Shown: in pieces, positions 7,767 through 15,667 of the stretch
How positions within the stretch are numbered: the stretch's first letter is position 1
Layout of the letters: each line of letters starts with the position of its first letter
NCBI RefSeq assembly: GCF_047634455.1
Contig: NZ_JBLIAI010000008.1
Location: 1-64,000 of the forward strand
Length of the DNA stretch: 64,000 nt
Source of the DNA: Maritalea sp047634455
GTDB taxonomy: Bacteria > Pseudomonadota > Alphaproteobacteria > Rhizobiales > Devosiaceae
Direction: 5' to 3'
Position numbers and translations under genes: made by a program
Notes under the pieces: model-generated
Database searches by the model: none
What the model was told of the DNA's origin: nothing
Seen by the model: only the letters and a program-made list of their open reading frames with translations

Positions 7767-9385
7767 TGGCTGCGACAATCCTATTTGTGCTCGTTATCGG
7801 GCTGTTGTTCCTCGGGGTGCCAGTGGCGGTATCACTTGGCCTATCCTCCATCATTGTCATCGCGTTCCTGTCGACGGATTCTATGTCTTCGGTTGCGCTG
7901 CAATTGTTCAACTCGGCCCAGCACTATACGTTGTTGGCGATCCCGTTTTTCATTTTGGCAGCATCCTTCATGTCAACTGGGGGCGTCGCAAAACGCATTA
8001 TCCGCTTCGCTATCGCAGCGGTTGGTCACTTCCGTGGCGGTCTGGCCATGGCGTCGGTCTTGGCTTGTATGATGTTCGCCGCTTTATCCGGTTCTTCGCC
8101 AGCAACCGTTGTTGCCATCGGCACAATTGCTATCGCTGGTATGATGCAAGTTGGTTATTCAAAAGAATTCGCCGCAGGCATTATCGCCAATGCGGGTACG
8201 CTCGGCATCCTGATCCCGCCATCCATCGTGATGGTGGTTTATGCGGCGGCAACGGACGTGTCGGTTGGTCGAATGTTCTTAGCGGGCGTGATTCCCGGAC
8301 TTGTGGCTGGGGCCATGTTGATGTTGGCGATTTACGTTGTCGCACGTATCAAAAAACTCCCAGCTGAACCTTGGCGTGGCTGGGGCGAAATATTGCAAGG
8401 TGGCAAACAAGCGGGTTGGGGTCTGTTCCTTATTGTCATCATCATTGGTGGTATTTATGGCGGGGTATTTACCCCAACAGAAGCGGCCGCAGTCGCAGCT
8501 GTCTATGCGTTTTTTATCGCCATCTTTGTTTATCGCGATATGGGGCCACTCAAAAATATACCTTGGGTGCCTGAAAATGCACCAACCAAAACCCGCATTG
8601 GCTTCTCCGCCACCGTTTATGGCATCTCGTTGTTCGGGCTTTGGATGACGCTGTCATTCTTTGCCTTTGGGGACAGCGAAGCGGTTAGCTTTACAGTCCG
8701 GTTTTGGACGGGCTTAAGTGCAGGTGTTGCAGCAATGATTGCCTACACCATCTGGCGTGATCCGCAGGGCAGCCTTGCCCGTGTGCCGAGCCATCTGGTT
8801 GCCGGCCTACCGATCTGGGGCAGTAACCTTGGCCTCATCTTTGGTAAATTTCCAACCGCCATGTTCCACAACGACACGCGAAAAGTGCTGGTGGATGCGG
8901 CCAAAACAACTTTGATGTTGATGTTTATCATCGTCAACGCGTTGCTGTTCGCCCACGTGCTGACCACTGAACGTATTCCCCAGGCGATCACCGAGCTCAT
9001 GCTTGGCGCTGGCTTTAACTGGTTCACGTTCTTGATTGCGGTCAATATTTTGTTGTTGATCGGTGGTCAATTCATGGAACCATCCGGGTTGCTGCTTATC
9101 GTGGCTCCAGTGGTGTTTCCAATCGCGATTGAATTGGGAATTGACCCGATTCATCTGGGCATCATTATGGTGGTGAACATGGAAATCGGGATGATCACCC
9201 CGCCCATTGGGCTCAATCTGTTCGTGACCTCCGGGATAACGGGCATGAGTTTGATGCAAGTGGTCAAAGCGGCAATGCCGTTCGTGGCCGTGTTGATGGT
9301 GTTCCTGATAATCGTTACTTACTGGCCTGCACTTTCAACAACATTACCTTACGCGCTAATGGGACCAGAGATCGTCACGCGCTAA
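7766..9385 (+). CDS. dctM: TRAP transporter large membrane subunit, with an internal insertion
   Basis: This is the large, ion-coupled subunit of the TRAP transporter. Both halves of the DctM fold are clear: 'MMFAALSGSSPATVVAIGTI' and 'ANAGTLGILIPPSIVMVVY' in the first, 'MEIGMITPPIGLNLFVTSG' in the second. At 539 residues it is about 110 longer than the usual 425-440. The excess lies at about residues 258-370 (bases 8537-8876), with two extra hydrophobic stretches, between the normal '...TPTEAAAVAAVYAFFIAIFVYRD' and 'KVLVDAAKTTLMLMFIIVNALLFAHVLT'. It is the last gene of the dctPQM operon and is followed by a terminator. Confidence 0.93.
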   Translation: MAATILFVLVIGLLFLGVPVAVSLGLSSIIVIAFLSTDSMSSVALQLFNSAQHYTLLAIPFFILAASFMSTGGVAKRIIRFAIAAVGHFRGGLAMASVLACMMFAALSGSSPATVVAIGTIAIAGMMQVGYSKEFAAGIIANAGTLGILIPPSIVMVVYAAATDVSVGRMFLAGVIPGLVAGAMLMLAIYVVARIKKLPAEPWRGWGEILQGGKQAGWGLFLIVIIIGGIYGGVFTPTEAAAVAAVYAFFIAIFVYRDMGPLKNIPWVPENAPTKTRIGFSATVYGISLFGLWMTLSFFAFGDSEAVSFTVRFWTGLSAGVAAMIAYTIWRDPQGSLARVPSHLVAGLPIWGSNLGLIFGKFPTAMFHNDTRKVLVDAAKTTLMLMFIIVNALLFAHVLTTERIPQAITELMLGAGFNWFTFLIAVNILLLIGGQFMEPSGLLLIVAPVVFPIAIELGIDPIHLGIIMVVNMEIGMITPPIGLNLFVTSGITGMSLMQVVKAAMPFVAVLMVFLIIVTYWPALSTTLPYALMGPEIVTR

Positions 9386-9403
9386 CAGCACTTCCTCCCA
9401 CTT

Positions 9404-9432
9404 AAGGGCGGCCTTCGGGTCGCCCTTTTTTT
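9404..9432 (+). terminator. Rho-independent terminator of dctPQM
   Basis: AAGGGCGGCC-TTCG-GGTCGCCCTT forms a 10-bp stem with a stable tetraloop, followed by a run of T (9426-9432). It is well placed 18 bases after the dctM stop. Confidence 0.92.
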
Positions 9433-9460
9433 CTTCCTGTTTTGCCGGGGCAAGTCCGAG

Positions 9461-9541
9461 CATGACGAAGGAAAAAAGTGCAGGTGTTTGGCACAAATTG
9501 GCGGGGGTGCCGGGGTCGGGAGCGAAGCGACCAACGGCGGC
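9461..9541. repeat. Left copy of an 81-bp direct repeat flanking selO
   Basis: Beginning CATGACGAAGG, this stretch matches 11679-11759 without gaps and with about five mismatches, in the same orientation. It contains AGTGCAGGTGTTTGGCAC and the start of the GC-rich 52-bp repeat. The two copies bracket selO. Confidence 0.8.
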
Positions 9542-9644
9542 GTGTAAAATGCACGGGGGTGCCGGGGTCGGGAGCGAAGCGACCAACAGCGGCGTGTAAA
9601 ATGCACGGGGGTGCCGGGGTCGGGAGCGAAGCGACCAACGGCGG
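9503..9644. repeat. 52-bp tandem repeat, nearly three copies
   Basis: Units begin with GGGGGTGCC at 9503, 9555 and 9607, so the period is exactly 52. Units 1 and 2 differ by about one base (ACGGC/ACAGC); the third is cut short after GCGG. Related units occur on the other side of selO. Confidence 0.88.
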
Positions 9645-9658
9645 TATGAAAAGTGAGA

Positions 9659-9677
9659 CCCCGGATCAAGTCCGGGG
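9659..9677. repeat. Short GC-rich intergenic palindrome
   Basis: CCCCGGA-TCAAG-TCCGGGG, preceded by GA. An identical copy lies at 11625-11643 on the other side of selO. Confidence 0.75.
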
Positions 9678-9717
9678 AAGCCAAAAATTAGGTGGCGACG
9701 TAAACCATTACGGCATT

Positions 9718-9735
9718 CCCGGCCCCCGAGCCGGG
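9718..9735. repeat. Short GC-rich intergenic palindrome downstream of selO
   Basis: CCCGGC-N6-GCCGGG followed by GATCAA, the same arrangement as 2411-2427. It lies about 40 bases beyond the selO stop and could weakly stop selO transcription, but there is no T-run. Confidence 0.55.
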
Positions 9736-9776
9736 ATCAAACTTGGGCGAATGTAATTCGCGATGGCGGCGCGTAA

Positions 9777-11231
9777 CTAAGTCCCGCAAAAGGTTTGGTG
9801 TACGCGCTCATCAGGTTCAGGCGGCAAGGTATAAGCGTGGTGCACGGGCTTATCTTCAAAAGGTGTCGCCAAAACCTGCATCAATTCTTCGAACAATGTG
9901 AAATCGCCTTCGATTGCCGCTTGGATCATCGCCTCTACCCGGTGATTACGGGGGATGAAGGCTGGGTTCACTGACCGCATTACTTGCTGATCAATCCGTT
10001 TACCGCTGTCTGTGTGACGTATCCAGTTGTTGATCCATTCGGTCAATGGCAATTGCGCCGCATCAATGTCTGGCGAGGGAAGTGACATATTGGACAGCGC
10101 ACGGAATGTGTTGGTAAAATCAGCACGAGCTGTCTTCATTGTATCCAGCAACTCAATCGCCAATTGATAATCGCCCTCTTGCTCTTCAGTGATACCAATT
10201 TTTTTCAGCAGACCACTGCGAAATGCATCGTCAAATTGGCTAGAAAAACCATTGACAGCGTCTTGTGCGAGCGCCAAGGCTTGGTCTTCATCCTCATGCA
10301 AAATTGGCAACATGGATTGGGCCAATACGCTTAAGTTCCATTGGCCAATGCGGGGTTGGTTTTGATAGGCATAGCGTCCAAAACTATCAATCGAACTAAA
10401 CACCGTCGCCGGGTCATACTCATCCATAAAAGCACAAGGGCCATAATCGATGGTTTCACCAGCAATCGACACATTATCCGTGTTCATGACCCCATGGATA
10501 AAGCCAACCAGCTGCCAATGGGCGATCAACTTGGCTTGTCGCATTACGATCCGCTTCAGCAATTCAATATAGGGGTGCTCAACTTCTTTTAAGTCTGGCT
10601 CGTGCCGCGAGATCGAGAAATCAGCGAGCGTTTTTAGGCCTTCTTTGTCGTCATGGGCCACGAAATATTGGAATGTACCCACGCGAACAAAGCTTTTTGC
10701 AACCCGAGTGATAATCGCGCCGGGCAGCGCTGTTTCACGCCGCACTTTCTCGCCTGTAGCAACGGCAGCCAAAGCGCGCGTTGTGGGGATACCCATCGCG
10801 TACATGGCCTCAGAAATCACATACTCGCGCAAGACAGGCCCAAGCGCGGTGCGGCCATCGCCGTTTCGCGAATATTGCGTGGGGCCAGAGCCTTTGAGTT
10901 GCACATCAAAATATTGACCGCTTTTGTCCAAAGCATCGCCTAACAGGAGCGCGCGGCCATCGCCTAATTGTGGGTTCCAGTGACCAAATTGGTGTCCGGA
11001 ATAAGCCATAGCCAGTGGCATTGTGCCCGACGCGGTCTGATTGCCCGCGAATATAGCAAGACCCGCTTCACCAGCCAATTCTGGAACGTTGAGCTGTAAT
11101 TGCTTGGCTAGTTCGGGATTGAACGCAATCCACTTGGGATCAGCAACCGGGATTGCGGATTGCGCGCCGTAAAATCGTTCCGGCAATTGCGCATACTGCG
11201 CCCCGAAAATCGGTTTTGATTTATCTAGCAA
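9777..11231 (-). CDS. selO: Protein adenylyltransferase SelO (YdiU/UPF0061)
   Basis: This is a pseudokinase-fold enzyme of the SelO family, which transfers AMP from ATP to Ser, Thr or Tyr of target proteins and is linked to redox stress. The 484 residues match the family size. Visible signatures are 'MAYSGHQFGHWNPQLGDGRALLLGD', 'FDVQLKGSGPTQYSRNGDGRTALGPVLREY' (ATP-binding Lys region) and 'HGVMNTDNVSIAGETIDYGPCAF' with the metal-binding Asn and Asp. The C-terminus ends 'VHQTFCGT'; a penultimate cysteine/selenocysteine position is usual in the family, and here Cys is third from the end. It stands alone between two repeat blocks. Confidence 0.95.
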   Translation of the reverse strand: MLDKSKPIFGAQYAQLPERFYGAQSAIPVADPKWIAFNPELAKQLQLNVPELAGEAGLAIFAGNQTASGTMPLAMAYSGHQFGHWNPQLGDGRALLLGDALDKSGQYFDVQLKGSGPTQYSRNGDGRTALGPVLREYVISEAMYAMGIPTTRALAAVATGEKVRRETALPGAIITRVAKSFVRVGTFQYFVAHDDKEGLKTLADFSISRHEPDLKEVEHPYIELLKRIVMRQAKLIAHWQLVGFIHGVMNTDNVSIAGETIDYGPCAFMDEYDPATVFSSIDSFGRYAYQNQPRIGQWNLSVLAQSMLPILHEDEDQALALAQDAVNGFSSQFDDAFRSGLLKKIGITEEQEGDYQLAIELLDTMKTARADFTNTFRALSNMSLPSPDIDAAQLPLTEWINNWIRHTDSGKRIDQQVMRSVNPAFIPRNHRVEAMIQAAIEGDFTLFEELMQVLATPFEDKPVHHAYTLPPEPDERVHQTFCGT

Positions 11232-11336
11232 TGTGGCCTACCTGTCTCTTGCACCGTTAGATAGCATTTGTGAGCAATCGCGCAAAATCAATTGCGGGTG
11301 AGTGTGAGTTAGTGCCGGTATCCCCCCACCCTTAAT

Positions 11337-11357
11337 CCCTCCCCACAAGGGGGAGGG
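11337..11357. repeat. C/G-rich inverted repeat
   Basis: CCCTCCCC-acaa-GGGGGAGGG, a short-loop hairpin about 105 bases upstream of selO. It resembles a dispersed intergenic element of alphaproteobacteria. Confidence 0.6.
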
Positions 11358-11467
11358 AAATGCCACCGCGAGTAAAGGCTTATGCGCAGTAAATGCCATA
11401 TAGGTCGTCGTCGCTCCTTCTACGCGGGAATGATGAAAGTAGATGAGGCCGAAGGGCGCTAGAAAAG

Positions 11468-11535
11468 CCCTCATGGTGAGCCCGTCGAACCACGGGAGCG
11501 GAATTCATAGTCCTTCGACAAGCTCAGGATGAGGG
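11468..11535. repeat. Inverted pair of a 22-bp repeat element
   Basis: The right arm, TTCGACAAGCTCAGGATGAG plus GG (11514-11535), and the reverse complement of the left arm (11468-11489) agree at most positions. They face each other over 24 bases, like a BIME-type pair. Confidence 0.65.
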
Positions 11536-11624
11536 AAGAAGGTGGCGCAGAAGTCACGGACCAATCACCACCGTTAACTCGGGTTGGGTCCGGCGAAACA
11601 GGTCGCAATTGGACGGTAACGTGA

Positions 11625-11643
11625 CCCCGGATCAAGTCCGGGG
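11625..11643. repeat. Short GC-rich intergenic palindrome
   Basis: CCCCGGA-TCAAG-TCCGGGG, identical to 9659-9677. Confidence 0.75.
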
Positions 11644-11678
11644 ATGCCAATGAATTGCTGAACCTTAAGCAGCACTGG

Positions 11679-11759
11679 CATGACGAAAGAATGAAGTGCA
11701 GGTGTTTGGCACCAATTGGCGGGGGTGCCGGGGTCGGGAGCAAAGCGACCAACGGCGGC
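11679..11759. repeat. Right copy of the 81-bp direct repeat flanking selO
   Basis: Begins CATGACGAAAG and aligns without gaps to 9461-9541, same orientation, about five mismatches. Confidence 0.8.
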
Positions 11760-11773
11760 AAATGGGATGAGGC

Positions 11774-11919
11774 GGGGGTGCCGGGCCAGCCGAGCGGCGA
11801 GAGCGCAAAACGAATACGAGCAAAGCGACCAACGGCGGCAAATGGGATGAGCCGGGGGTGCCGGGCCAGCCCGAGCGGCGAGAGCGCAAAACGAATACGA
11901 GCGCAGCGACCAACGGCGG
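11774..11919. repeat. 80-bp tandem repeat, nearly two copies
   Basis: Units begin GGGGGTGCCGGGCCAGC at 11774 and 11854. They share the ends of the 52-bp unit (GGGGGTGCC ... GCGACCAACGGCGG) but carry a different inner part (CGAGCGGCGAGAGCGCAAAA). The two repeat families therefore look related by internal replacement. Confidence 0.75.
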
Positions 11920-11923
11920 GGTG

Positions 11924-11950
11924 AAAAAAGGCGGAGCCAAGCCCCGCCTT
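11924..11950 (-). terminator. Rho-independent terminator of the dpp operon
   Basis: Read on the minus strand: AAGGCGG-loop-CCGCCTT followed by a run of six T. It lies 27 bases beyond the dppF stop. Confidence 0.88.
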
Positions 11951-11976
11951 CTTCAAACTCTAAATCGACCTAAAGG

Positions 11977-12798
11977 TCAGGCAACACCCAAACGTTTTTT
12001 GATCGATTCAACCGTTGCCCGAGGCGTCGCGGCCAGCAAAGTTTTGGTGTAGTCATGTTGCGGGTTAGTGAAAATTTCTTCCCGCGTATTTTGCTCAACA
12101 ATCTCACCAAAATACATCACCATCACCCGGTCAGCGATATATTTGACCACCGATAAATCGTGCGAGATGAAGATGTAGGAGAGGTTGAATTCGTCCTGCA
12201 AGTCGGCAAGCAAGTTCAATATTTGCGCTTGTACCGAAAGGTCCAAAGCAGACACCGGCTCATCCAAAACAAGGATTTTGGGCCGTAATATCAACGCGCG
12301 TGCGATGGCGATCCGCTGTCGCTGCCCGCCAGAAAACATGTGCGGATAGCGCCCGTAATGTACCGGCTCCAGCCCCACTTTTGCCAGCATTTCCATTGCC
12401 AATTTGCGGCGTTCGTCAGATCGCATGTTGGTGTTAATCACCAATGGTTCTTCCAAAATTTCACCGACCTTTTGCCGTGGATTGAGCGAGCCATAGGGGT
12501 TTTGGAAGACAATCTGCACCCGTTGGCGCATCTCAGATGTTGGTTTTTGCACATTGATATTGATGTCGGTGCCTTCGATCTCAAGCTCGCCAGCCGTTTG
12601 GGCATCAATGAGCGTGAGGATGCGCGCAAGCGTGGATTTGCCACAGCCGCTTTCCCCCACGACCGCAAGTGTTTCACCTTCAATCACGTCAAAGCTGATA
12701 CCCTTAAGCGCTTGCACCACATCAGTTTTTTTGAACATGCTGCCTTTGGTGACATAGTCGCGATAAATGTTGCTCGCCTTCAAAATGACGTTGCTCAT
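11977..12798 (-). CDS. dppF: Dipeptide ABC transporter ATP-binding protein
   Basis: Second ATPase of a peptide ABC importer, 273 residues. Walker A 'GESGCGKST', the Q-loop 'VFQNPYGSLNPRQ', signature 'FSGGQRQRIAIARAL', Walker B 'ILVLDEPVSALD' and the H-loop 'ISHDLSV' are all present, so it should be an active ATPase. It is shorter than most DppF proteins (about 320), lacking most of the C-terminal peptide-transporter extension. The start overlaps the dppD stop by 4 bases. It is the last gene of the operon and is followed by a terminator. Confidence 0.92.
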   Translation of the reverse strand: MSNVILKASNIYRDYVTKGSMFKKTDVVQALKGISFDVIEGETLAVVGESGCGKSTLARILTLIDAQTAGELEIEGTDININVQKPTSEMRQRVQIVFQNPYGSLNPRQKVGEILEEPLVINTNMRSDERRKLAMEMLAKVGLEPVHYGRYPHMFSGGQRQRIAIARALILRPKILVLDEPVSALDLSVQAQILNLLADLQDEFNLSYIFISHDLSVVKYIADRVMVMYFGEIVEQNTREEIFTNPQHDYTKTLLAATPRATVESIKKRLGVA

Positions 12799-13646
12799 GA
12801 TGTCGCTCCCTCAGCGTCGAAGCTATCAGAAAAGTCCGAGACAGTTGGCAAGCGATCCCCCTCCGCACGTTCAGGCAGGGCAGAAAGCAATGCCTTGGTG
12901 TACAGGCTTTGCGGGTTTTCAAACAATTCAAGAACCCCAGCTTCTTCCATCTGGCGGCCCTGATATTGCACCACAACCCGTTGCGCGGTTTCAGCCACCA
13001 CACCCATATCGTGGGTGATCATGATCAAAGCCATATTGTTTTGACGTTGAATATCCAACAGCAAATCAAGAATTTGCTTTTGAATGGTCACATCAAGTGC
13101 TGTTGTTGGCTCGTCCGCGATCAACAGTTTTGGGTTACACGAAATCGCCATCGCAATCATTACCCGTTGGCATTGGCCACCGGACAATTGGTGGGGAAAG
13201 CTGCGTAAGCGCTTTTCTGGGTCGGGAATGCCCACCAATTCAAACAGCTCAATTGCGCGGGCTTGGCGTGCGCGGCCATTTAGCGAAGTGTGTGCCCTCA
13301 ACATTTCATCAATTTGGAAACCAACGGTGAAACACGGATTAAGGCTGGCGATCGGCTCTTGGAAGATCATCGAAATGTCTTTGCCAATAATTTGACGCCG
13401 CTCGCGCTCACCAAGGTCTTGAATGTCTTTGCCTTCAAACGTCATCTTGTCAGCGGTGATGGTTGCGGTGTTGGGCAATAGGCCCATAACCGCAAGCATG
13501 GCCACCGATTTGCCTGACCCACTTTCGCCAACGATGGCGAGAATGTCGTTCTGATTGACAATGAAATTGACACCGTCAACCGCCTTAAACGGACCGGCTG
13601 CTGTATCAAAAGTCACGGTGAGGTTTAGGATTTCCAATACGTTCAT
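12795..13646 (-). CDS. dppD: Dipeptide ABC transporter ATP-binding protein
   Basis: First ATPase of the peptide importer, 283 residues. Walker A 'GESGSGKSV', 'IFQEPIASLNPCFTVG', signature 'LSGGQCQRVMIAMAI' (Cys where Arg is usual), Walker B 'LLIADEPTTALD' and 'ITHDMGVVAE' are visible. It lacks the usual C-terminal Cys-rich extension of DppD ('GCxFxxRC'), being cut short after 'LSALPERAEGDRLPTVSDF'. It forms a heterodimer with DppF under the DppBC channel. Confidence 0.92.
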   Translation of the reverse strand: MNVLEILNLTVTFDTAAGPFKAVDGVNFIVNQNDILAIVGESGSGKSVAMLAVMGLLPNTATITADKMTFEGKDIQDLGERERRQIIGKDISMIFQEPIASLNPCFTVGFQIDEMLRAHTSLNGRARQARAIELFELVGIPDPEKRLRSFPHQLSGGQCQRVMIAMAISCNPKLLIADEPTTALDVTIQKQILDLLLDIQRQNNMALIMITHDMGVVAETAQRVVVQYQGRQMEEAGVLELFENPQSLYTKALLSALPERAEGDRLPTVSDFSDSFDAEGATS

Positions 13647-13650
13647 GGCC

Positions 13651-14577
13651 CTAACTCCGCTTCAATTTGGGATCAAGCGCATCACGCAAACCATCGCCCA
13701 CCAAATTGATGGCCAAAACGGTGACAAGAATGGCAATCCCTGGGAAGGTCACGACCCACCATGCCCGCAACACAAATTCTCGTGCTTCAGCAAGCATTGT
13801 GCCCCATTCAGGGGTTGGGGGCTGTGCGCCCATGCCCAAGAACCCGAGGGCTGCTGCGTCCAAAATCGCGGTTGAGAACGACAATGTTGCTTGAACGATC
13901 AGCGGTGCCAAACAGTTCGGTAATATGGTCTTGAACATTAACCGCATATGCCCAGCACCTGCTACTTGCGCTGAGGTTACATATTCGCGGCTGGCTTCGC
14001 TCATCACCGCGGCGCGTGTAAGCCGCGCAAAGTGTGGCTGCAACACGATCGCAATCGCAATCATGGCGTTCACCAAACCTGGGCCCAACACCGCCACCAG
14101 CACCAACGCCATTAGCAAAGATGGGAAGGCGAGAATGATGTCCATTACCCGCATAATAATGCCATCAACCCAGCCGCGGAAATACCCCGCCACAAGGCCA
14201 ATGATAATGCCGCCAGTCAAAGAGATCGACACAACGATCACGCCGATAAATAGCGAGAAGCGCGACCCATGGATGAGGCGCGACAACATGTCCCGCCCAA
14301 CAGCGTCAGTGCCAAGAATGAATTTCCAACTGCCACCGGTTTCCCAAACAGGGGGCATCAAAAACGCATCGCGATATTGCTGACCCGCATCGTGCGGGGC
14401 AATCCAAGGCGCGAACGCGGCAACGAAAATCATGATGCCGACAATGACGAGGCCAATTACGGCCCCTTTGTTGGCGCTAAAATAGTGCCAGAATTCTTGC
14501 AGCATTTGCAGCTGCGCATTGCGCGCTTCTGCTTTGACCACAGACTGGTCAACTTTTGTTGTTTGTGTATCAGTCAT
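13651..14577 (-). CDS. dppC: Dipeptide ABC transporter permease
   Basis: Membrane permease of the DppC/OppC type, 308 residues from the ATG at 14577 (MTDTQTTK). An upstream ATG at 14634 would lie inside dppB and is rejected. The N-terminal 'EFWHYFSANKGAVIGLVIVG' is the OppC-N domain. 'GTDAVGRDMLSRLIHGSRFSLFIG' and the coupling helix 'EASREYVTSAQVAGAGHMRLMFKTILPN' are characteristic. It sits 10 bases after dppB. Confidence 0.93.
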   Translation of the reverse strand: MTDTQTTKVDQSVVKAEARNAQLQMLQEFWHYFSANKGAVIGLVIVGIMIFVAAFAPWIAPHDAGQQYRDAFLMPPVWETGGSWKFILGTDAVGRDMLSRLIHGSRFSLFIGVIVVSISLTGGIIIGLVAGYFRGWVDGIIMRVMDIILAFPSLLMALVLVAVLGPGLVNAMIAIAIVLQPHFARLTRAAVMSEASREYVTSAQVAGAGHMRLMFKTILPNCLAPLIVQATLSFSTAILDAAALGFLGMGAQPPTPEWGTMLAEAREFVLRAWWVVTFPGIAILVTVLAINLVGDGLRDALDPKLKRS

Positions 14578-14587
14578 CTGAATATCC

Positions 14588-15595
14588 TCACTGATGCCTG
14601 ATGCGCGGGTTGATAAAGCCATAAAGCACATCAACGGTCAGGTTCACCACCATCACGATCAATGCAATCAGCACTAAGCCACCCTGCACAGACGGGTAGT
14701 CCCGTCTAAAGATACTGTCCACCATCCACTTGCCGATACCCGGCCACGAGAAAATGGTTTCCGTTAAAATCGCCCCGGCAAGCAAAACACCCACCTGCAA
14801 CCCAATCGTGGTGATCACCGGAATGAGCGCATTGCGCAAAGCATGCACGCCGATCACCTGCACTTGGCCAAGCCCCTTAGCGCGTGCGGTGCGTACATAA
14901 TCTTCACCCAAAACTTCCAGCATGGCCGAACGGGTTTGCCGCGCGATCACTGCGAGCGGGATTGTCCCCAACACAATGGTTGGCAAGATCAAATGCATGA
15001 ACGCGGATTTAAACGCGCCCTGCTGACCCGACAAGATACTGTCGATCAACATGAAGCCCGTGACTTGCGGGAAAAAATAGATCAGCGAGATACGTCCCGA
15101 TACTGGCGTCCATCCCAATGTGCCCGAAAAGAAGATGATGAGCAAAAGCCCCCACCAAAAAATCGGCATGGAATAACCGGCAAGCGCTGTGCCCATGGCC
15201 AGTTGATCAAACCAAGACCCGCGTTTGACCGCTGAGATAATGCCAGCTGGAATGCCCAGCAGAATCGCGAAAATGATGGCACAAAGTGCGAGTTCCATGG
15301 TCGCGGGAAAAAGGGTCAAAAACTCGTCCAGGACTGGGCGCTTGGTGGAAATTGATGTACCAAAATCGCCTTGAAACAGGTTAACGAGATAGGTGAAATA
15401 CTGTTCCCAAATTGGTTTATCAAAACCAAACTGGACCAAGAGCTCTTGATAGCGCTCTGGCTTTACCCCGCGCTCTCCCGCGAGCGCTAGGATGGGATCG
15501 CCGGGCAAAACACGCACGAAGCCAAAAGCTACGATCGTGATGCCGAAAAATGTGGGCACAATGAGTGCCAGTCTATTGATGATGAATTTGAACAT
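14588..15595 (-). CDS. dppB: Dipeptide ABC transporter permease
   Basis: Membrane permease of the DppB/OppB type, 335 residues with about six helices. The N-terminus 'MFKFIINRLALIVPTFFGITIVAFGFVRVLPGDPI' and the coupling segment 'EVLGEDYVRTARAKGLGQVQVIGVHALRNALIPV' are diagnostic. It pairs with DppC to form the inner-membrane channel. A strong stem-loop lies between it and dppA, probably lowering its expression relative to the binding protein. Confidence 0.94.
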   Translation of the reverse strand: MFKFIINRLALIVPTFFGITIVAFGFVRVLPGDPILALAGERGVKPERYQELLVQFGFDKPIWEQYFTYLVNLFQGDFGTSISTKRPVLDEFLTLFPATMELALCAIIFAILLGIPAGIISAVKRGSWFDQLAMGTALAGYSMPIFWWGLLLIIFFSGTLGWTPVSGRISLIYFFPQVTGFMLIDSILSGQQGAFKSAFMHLILPTIVLGTIPLAVIARQTRSAMLEVLGEDYVRTARAKGLGQVQVIGVHALRNALIPVITTIGLQVGVLLAGAILTETIFSWPGIGKWMVDSIFRRDYPSVQGGLVLIALIVMVVNLTVDVLYGFINPRIRHQ

Positions 15596-15613
15596 TCTTT
15601 TTTTCTAAGAAAA

Positions 15614-15638
15614 CAGGCGCTGCAAAATACAGCGCCTG
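15614..15638 (-). other. Intercistronic stem-loop between dppA and dppB
   Basis: CAGGCGCTG and CAGCGCCTG form a 9-bp perfect stem with a 7-base loop. On the minus strand it is followed by TTTTCTT, so it can act as a partial terminator or mRNA stabiliser behind dppA. Confidence 0.8.
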
Positions 15639-15667
15639 CTTCAGTCCCCTTAAGTTCGATCCAAGAC

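Larger units (their letters stand above)
9386..9776. other. 391-base intergenic region rich in repeats
   Basis: Beyond the dctM terminator the region holds the 52-bp tandem repeat (9503-9644) and two palindromes (9659-9677, 9718-9735). Several open frames cross it on the minus strand, but they arise from the GC-rich repeats and have no coding character. Confidence 0.7.
11232..11976. other. 745-base intergenic region made largely of repeats
   Basis: No gene is supported here. In order it holds a C/G-rich hairpin (11337-11357), an inverted pair of a TTCGACAAGCTCAGGATGAG element (11468-11535), a palindrome (11625-11643), the right direct repeat (11679-11759), two 80-bp repeats (11774-11919) and the dpp terminator. 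The G+C content is clearly above that of neighbouring genes. Confidence 0.75.

Noticed and set aside
9503..9644. Tandem 52-bp units resembling a CRISPR array
   Set aside because: The whole unit is repeated; there are no unique spacers, the period is too regular throughout, and no cas genes are near.
9356..9684. Overlapping minus-strand open frames of 76-100 codons
   Set aside because: They are produced by GC-rich repeats, show proline/arginine-rich low-complexity translations and have no start signals or homology that I recognise.
11471..11956. Minus-strand open frame of 161 codons between selO and dppF
   Set aside because: It runs entirely through dispersed repeats and repeats itself internally.
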